Part shown: positions 61,791 through 64,000 of the stretch, piece after piece | Numbering within the stretch: position 1 is the first letter of the stretch | How the letters are laid out: each line of letters starts with the position of its first letter | NCBI RefSeq assembly: GCF_042747725.1 | Contig: NZ_JBHZGO010000108.1 | Coordinates: 1-64,000 of the forward strand | From: FACHB-T130 sp042747725 | GTDB taxonomy: Bacteria > Cyanobacteriota > Cyanobacteriia > Cyanobacteriales > FACHB-T130 | DNA length: 64,000 nucleotides | Direction of reading: 5' to 3' | The notes under the pieces: model-generated | Database searches by the model: none | What the model was told of the DNA's origin: nothing | Seen by the model: the letters and a program-made list of their open reading frames with translations, nothing else | Position numbers and translations under genes: made by a program

Positions 61791-62129
61791 TTATACTCCA
61801 ATATTTGCTTCCAAGGCGGCAGGACTTTCAAAAATTTCAAATACTCCGTCAAGTTGAGCCAGTTCAAAAATCATCCGAATCGAGGGCGAAACCGAACAGA
61901 GGCTAAACCGCCGTCCTAGACTGTGTGCTAAACGGTGAGCCGAAACAAACGCCATCAAGCCAGCACTATCGAGAAACTCTACTTGAACCATATCAATCAG
62001 CACAATAGATCGATCGGGTGAAGAAACAGCTGCCGTCAGTTGACCTTGAAACTCAACCGCATTCGATGCATTGATATAACCTTGGGGCCGAATAACTGCA
62101 ACGTTGGGGCGAACTAGCGTACTTTGCAT
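61791..62129 (-). CDS. STAS-domain anti-sigma-factor antagonist-like protein
   Basis: This 112-residue protein is a single STAS domain. EFLDSAGLMA holds the phosphorylatable serine (about Ser55), preceded by VLIDMVQV. Such proteins switch partners by phosphorylation. No anti-sigma kinase or phosphatase gene is adjacent. AGGA lies 8 bases before the ATG. Confidence 0.92.
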   Translation of the reverse strand: MQSTLVRPNVAVIRPQGYINASNAVEFQGQLTAAVSSPDRSIVLIDMVQVEFLDSAGLMAFVSAHRLAHSLGRRFSLCSVSPSIRMIFELAQLDGVFEIFESPAALEANIGV

Positions 62130-62681
62130 GACAACATCCTGTTTCAGCTGTAAACAAAAATTTGTGTAATAGCTTCGACAATAAACTGTAAACTATGGTA
62201 TTGGCTACCCCCTTTTAGGTAGTTTGCTAAATCTTCATTAGTTACCTCCTCTTATATAAAGTTTTCAATAAGCTTGTTTGAAAAGTGTCCCCTAATACGG
62301 ACTTTTTAGAAGTTCTCTATTAAATAAATCTCTTTGTATATCTTTTTAAATTTCTGCATCTAACCTAAGACAGATGTATTCTTAGTATAATCCTATGCGA
62401 AGCGCATTTCCGCCCGTCAGGCACTTAAGTCTTCAAACATAGGTCTTCAAACAAACATCCGCTGCTATTCTTCACACCATTAAAACTTATCAACGATAAT
62501 ATTATTGCTATTAAACATCAACTCCGAAGCTTCATAGAGTTGTCAGAAATTATTTAAAAAATTAGCGGCAATTGCGGTTAATCTCACAGTGATTTAGATC
62601 ACTTTAAACTCTAGCTTTAGATCACTGGCTCATCTATATATTCAACCGATAATTTTTAAGTGCGGGGTTCTATCGGTTTTT
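62130..62681. other. Divergent regulatory region
   Basis: The stretch separates the STAS gene and the small 62682 gene. It contains a TATAAT at 62396-62401, a small palindrome ATGCGAAGCGCAT at 62405 on, and the CRP-like site at 62588. No further gene is seen. Confidence 0.4.
62588..62642 (+). promoter_or_regulatory. Possible CRP-like operator and -10 box
   Basis: AGTGATTTAGATCACT (62588-62603) fits GTGA-N6-TCAC, the CRP/SyCRP1-type half-sites. TATATT (62637-62642) could be the -10 box of the small gene 40 bases downstream. A partial half-site, TTTAGATCACT, recurs at 62617 on. Confidence 0.4.
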
Positions 62682-62876
62682 ATGAGAACTACATACGCGA
62701 TTCGTCAACTGGTAGAAAAAGCTCTCTATATTAAGAAATTAACTCCAGATATAGAGAACGAAATAAACTATGAATTGACCAGAATGGGTCACATCTCTGA
62801 CGTTGATTATGAGGCGCTGGAATTACTCATGTCAGAGATGGATGCCGGTCGAATTCAACTTGTGCCCAGTGCATAA
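62682..62876 (+). CDS. Small conserved-type hypothetical protein
   Basis: A 64-residue, mostly helical acidic protein (RQLVEKALYIKKLTPDIENE; VDYEALELLMSEMDAGRIQL). It looks like short cyanobacterial proteins of unknown function that I cannot name. It is preceded by a possible CRP-like site. Confidence 0.65.
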   Translation: MRTTYAIRQLVEKALYIKKLTPDIENEINYELTRMGHISDVDYEALELLMSEMDAGRIQLVPSA

Positions 62877-63032
62877 GTAAAATTAAAAATCAAAGGCAGA
62901 TTTAGTCGATGGCACGAGACAATATTCGTGCCTTGGGAATCTTTCTAGACCAATCTCTTATCCGTTTGGCTCACCTGGCGGTAAACTGTCTAATTGTTTG
63001 CACTTGCTCTATTTTTCAGTTGTTAAATCGCC

Positions 63033-64000
63033 ATGCAGTTTGCCAAACGTTTAGAAAAGATACCGCCGTACCTATTTGCCGAGATTAATCGCAAGCAGCA
63101 TGAAATGATCGCCAAAGGGGTGGACATCATCAACATTGGAGTTGGCGATCCAGACCGTCCGACGCCAGCGCATATTGTCCAGGCGATGCATGAGGCGATT
63201 GACGAACCTTCGACTCATAACTATCCCCCTTATCAGGGAACTAAAGAATATCGCCAAGCCGCTGCGGATTGGATGGAACGTCGCTTTGGTGTCGCTGGCT
63301 TAAATCCAGAAACCGAGGTAGTGTCTTCTGTTGGGTCGAAAGAAGCGATTCACAATACATTTTTAGCGTTCGTAGAACCGGGAGACTACACCCTAATTCC
63401 AGACCCTGGTTATCCGGTGTACCGCACTTCCACAATTTTTGCTGGGGGGGAACCCTACACAATGCCCCTGCTAGCAGAACGCGGTTTTTTACCGGATTTA
63501 GATGCTATCCCGAAAGAAGTAGCACAGAAAGCGAAATTATTGTGGATCAACTATCCCAACAATCCCACAGGTGCGCTGGCAACGCTGGAATTCTTTGAAG
63601 AATTAGTTACCTACTGCAAACATTACGATATTCTAATCTGTCACGACCACGCCTATTCGGAAATGGCTTATGACGGTTATAAACCCCCAAGCGTGCTACA
63701 AGTTCCGGGCGCAAAGGACATTGCCATTGAATTTCACAGTTTATCTAAGTCTTACAATATGACCGGCTGGCGGGTTGGTTTTGTCGTGGGGAATGCGATC
63801 GGAATTAAGGGACTGGGACAAGTTAAAACCAATGTAGATTCTGGCATCTTCAAGGCAATTCAACGGGCAGCGATCGCTGCCTATGAAACCTCAGAAGAAG
63901 AACTCCAAGCGGTGATGTCAGTTTACCAAAACCGCCGCAACATCATCGTCGAAGGATTGCAATCCTTAGGATGGCCTATTGAGCCTCCCAAAGCCACCCT
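63033..64000 (+). CDS. LL-diaminopimelate aminotransferase-like enzyme (3' end outside window)
   Basis: The first 322 codons of a fold-type I PLP aminotransferase are present. Motifs are NIGVGDPDRPTPAHI, NYPPYQGTKEYRQAA, LLWINYPNNPTGALA and SLSKSYNMTGWRVGF with the PLP lysine near 239. In cyanobacteria this subgroup is annotated as LL-diaminopimelate aminotransferase, which makes LL-DAP from tetrahydrodipicolinate for lysine and peptidoglycan. Aspartate-type substrates are an alternative. The frame is open at the window edge. Confidence 0.9.
   Translation, partial: MQFAKRLEKIPPYLFAEINRKQHEMIAKGVDIINIGVGDPDRPTPAHIVQAMHEAIDEPSTHNYPPYQGTKEYRQAAADWMERRFGVAGLNPETEVVSSVGSKEAIHNTFLAFVEPGDYTLIPDPGYPVYRTSTIFAGGEPYTMPLLAERGFLPDLDAIPKEVAQKAKLLWINYPNNPTGALATLEFFEELVTYCKHYDILICHDHAYSEMAYDGYKPPSVLQVPGAKDIAIEFHSLSKSYNMTGWRVGFVVGNAIGIKGLGQVKTNVDSGIFKAIQRAAIAAYETSEEELQAVMSVYQNRRNIIVEGLQSLGWPIEPPKAT

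Noticed and set aside
62396..62401. TATAAT upstream of the small 62682 gene as its promoter
   Set aside because: It is about 280 bases away with no -35; the TATATT at 62637 is better placed.

Overview
The window comes from a filamentous-type cyanobacterium, inferred from content rather than from a search. The octamer GCGATCGC (HIP1) recurs throughout. Cyanobacterial markers include the clock kinase SasA, the DUF3038/DUF4335 pair, a GuaB3-type protein next to trxA with the small RNA Yfr1 between them, a CpcT/CpeT-like protein, a PEP-CTERM protein and many interspersed palindromic and heptameric repeats. No rRNA, tRNA or CRISPR array was seen.

Layout. 0.2-5.5 kb, minus strand: DUF4335, DUF3038, mutS2 and a small unknown gene. 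5.7-10 kb: a 183-bp tandem duplication, then a YqiJ-like/flotillin (YqiK-like) pair. 10.2-13.2 kb: a STAND NTPase with TPRs, divergent from a small secreted protein. 13.4-16.6 kb: guaB3, Yfr1, trxA and a LOG-family gene. 16.7-26.3 kb: mixed housekeeping (GT39-type membrane protein, UvrD-like helicase, PEP-CTERM protein, TspO, galactokinase, L35-L20, a periplasmic solute-binding protein, a TPR protein).

26.4-41.8 kb, mostly minus strand, is an exopolysaccharide locus: a GT2, three GT4 enzymes, a methyltransferase, a Wzy-like polymerase, a Wzx-like flippase and a Wzc-like tyrosine autokinase. A plus-strand GH74-like lipoprotein sits inside it. No initiating sugar-phosphate transferase or Wza-type exporter is present. 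41.8-46.4 kb is a decayed stretch with a MITE, an IS630-type remnant, a membrane-anchored Ser/Thr kinase, an SLH protein and a fused photolyase-family relic.

46.4-64 kb: an exported CpcT/CpeT-like protein, an Rnl2-type RNA ligase, a sorbosone-dehydrogenase-like lipoprotein, two secreted pentapeptide-repeat proteins, pyruvate kinase, sasA, a DUF2079 membrane protein, a histidine-kinase relic, a GT4 gene, a metallophosphoesterase relic, a B12-binding radical SAM protein, a STAS protein, a small unknown gene and the 5' part of an LL-diaminopimelate-type aminotransferase cut by the window end.

The most notable non-genic signals are three copies of a 91-95 bp MITE, each with a perfect 5-bp target duplication, and repeat elements carried in frame inside several protein genes, two of which lie in secretion-signal regions.
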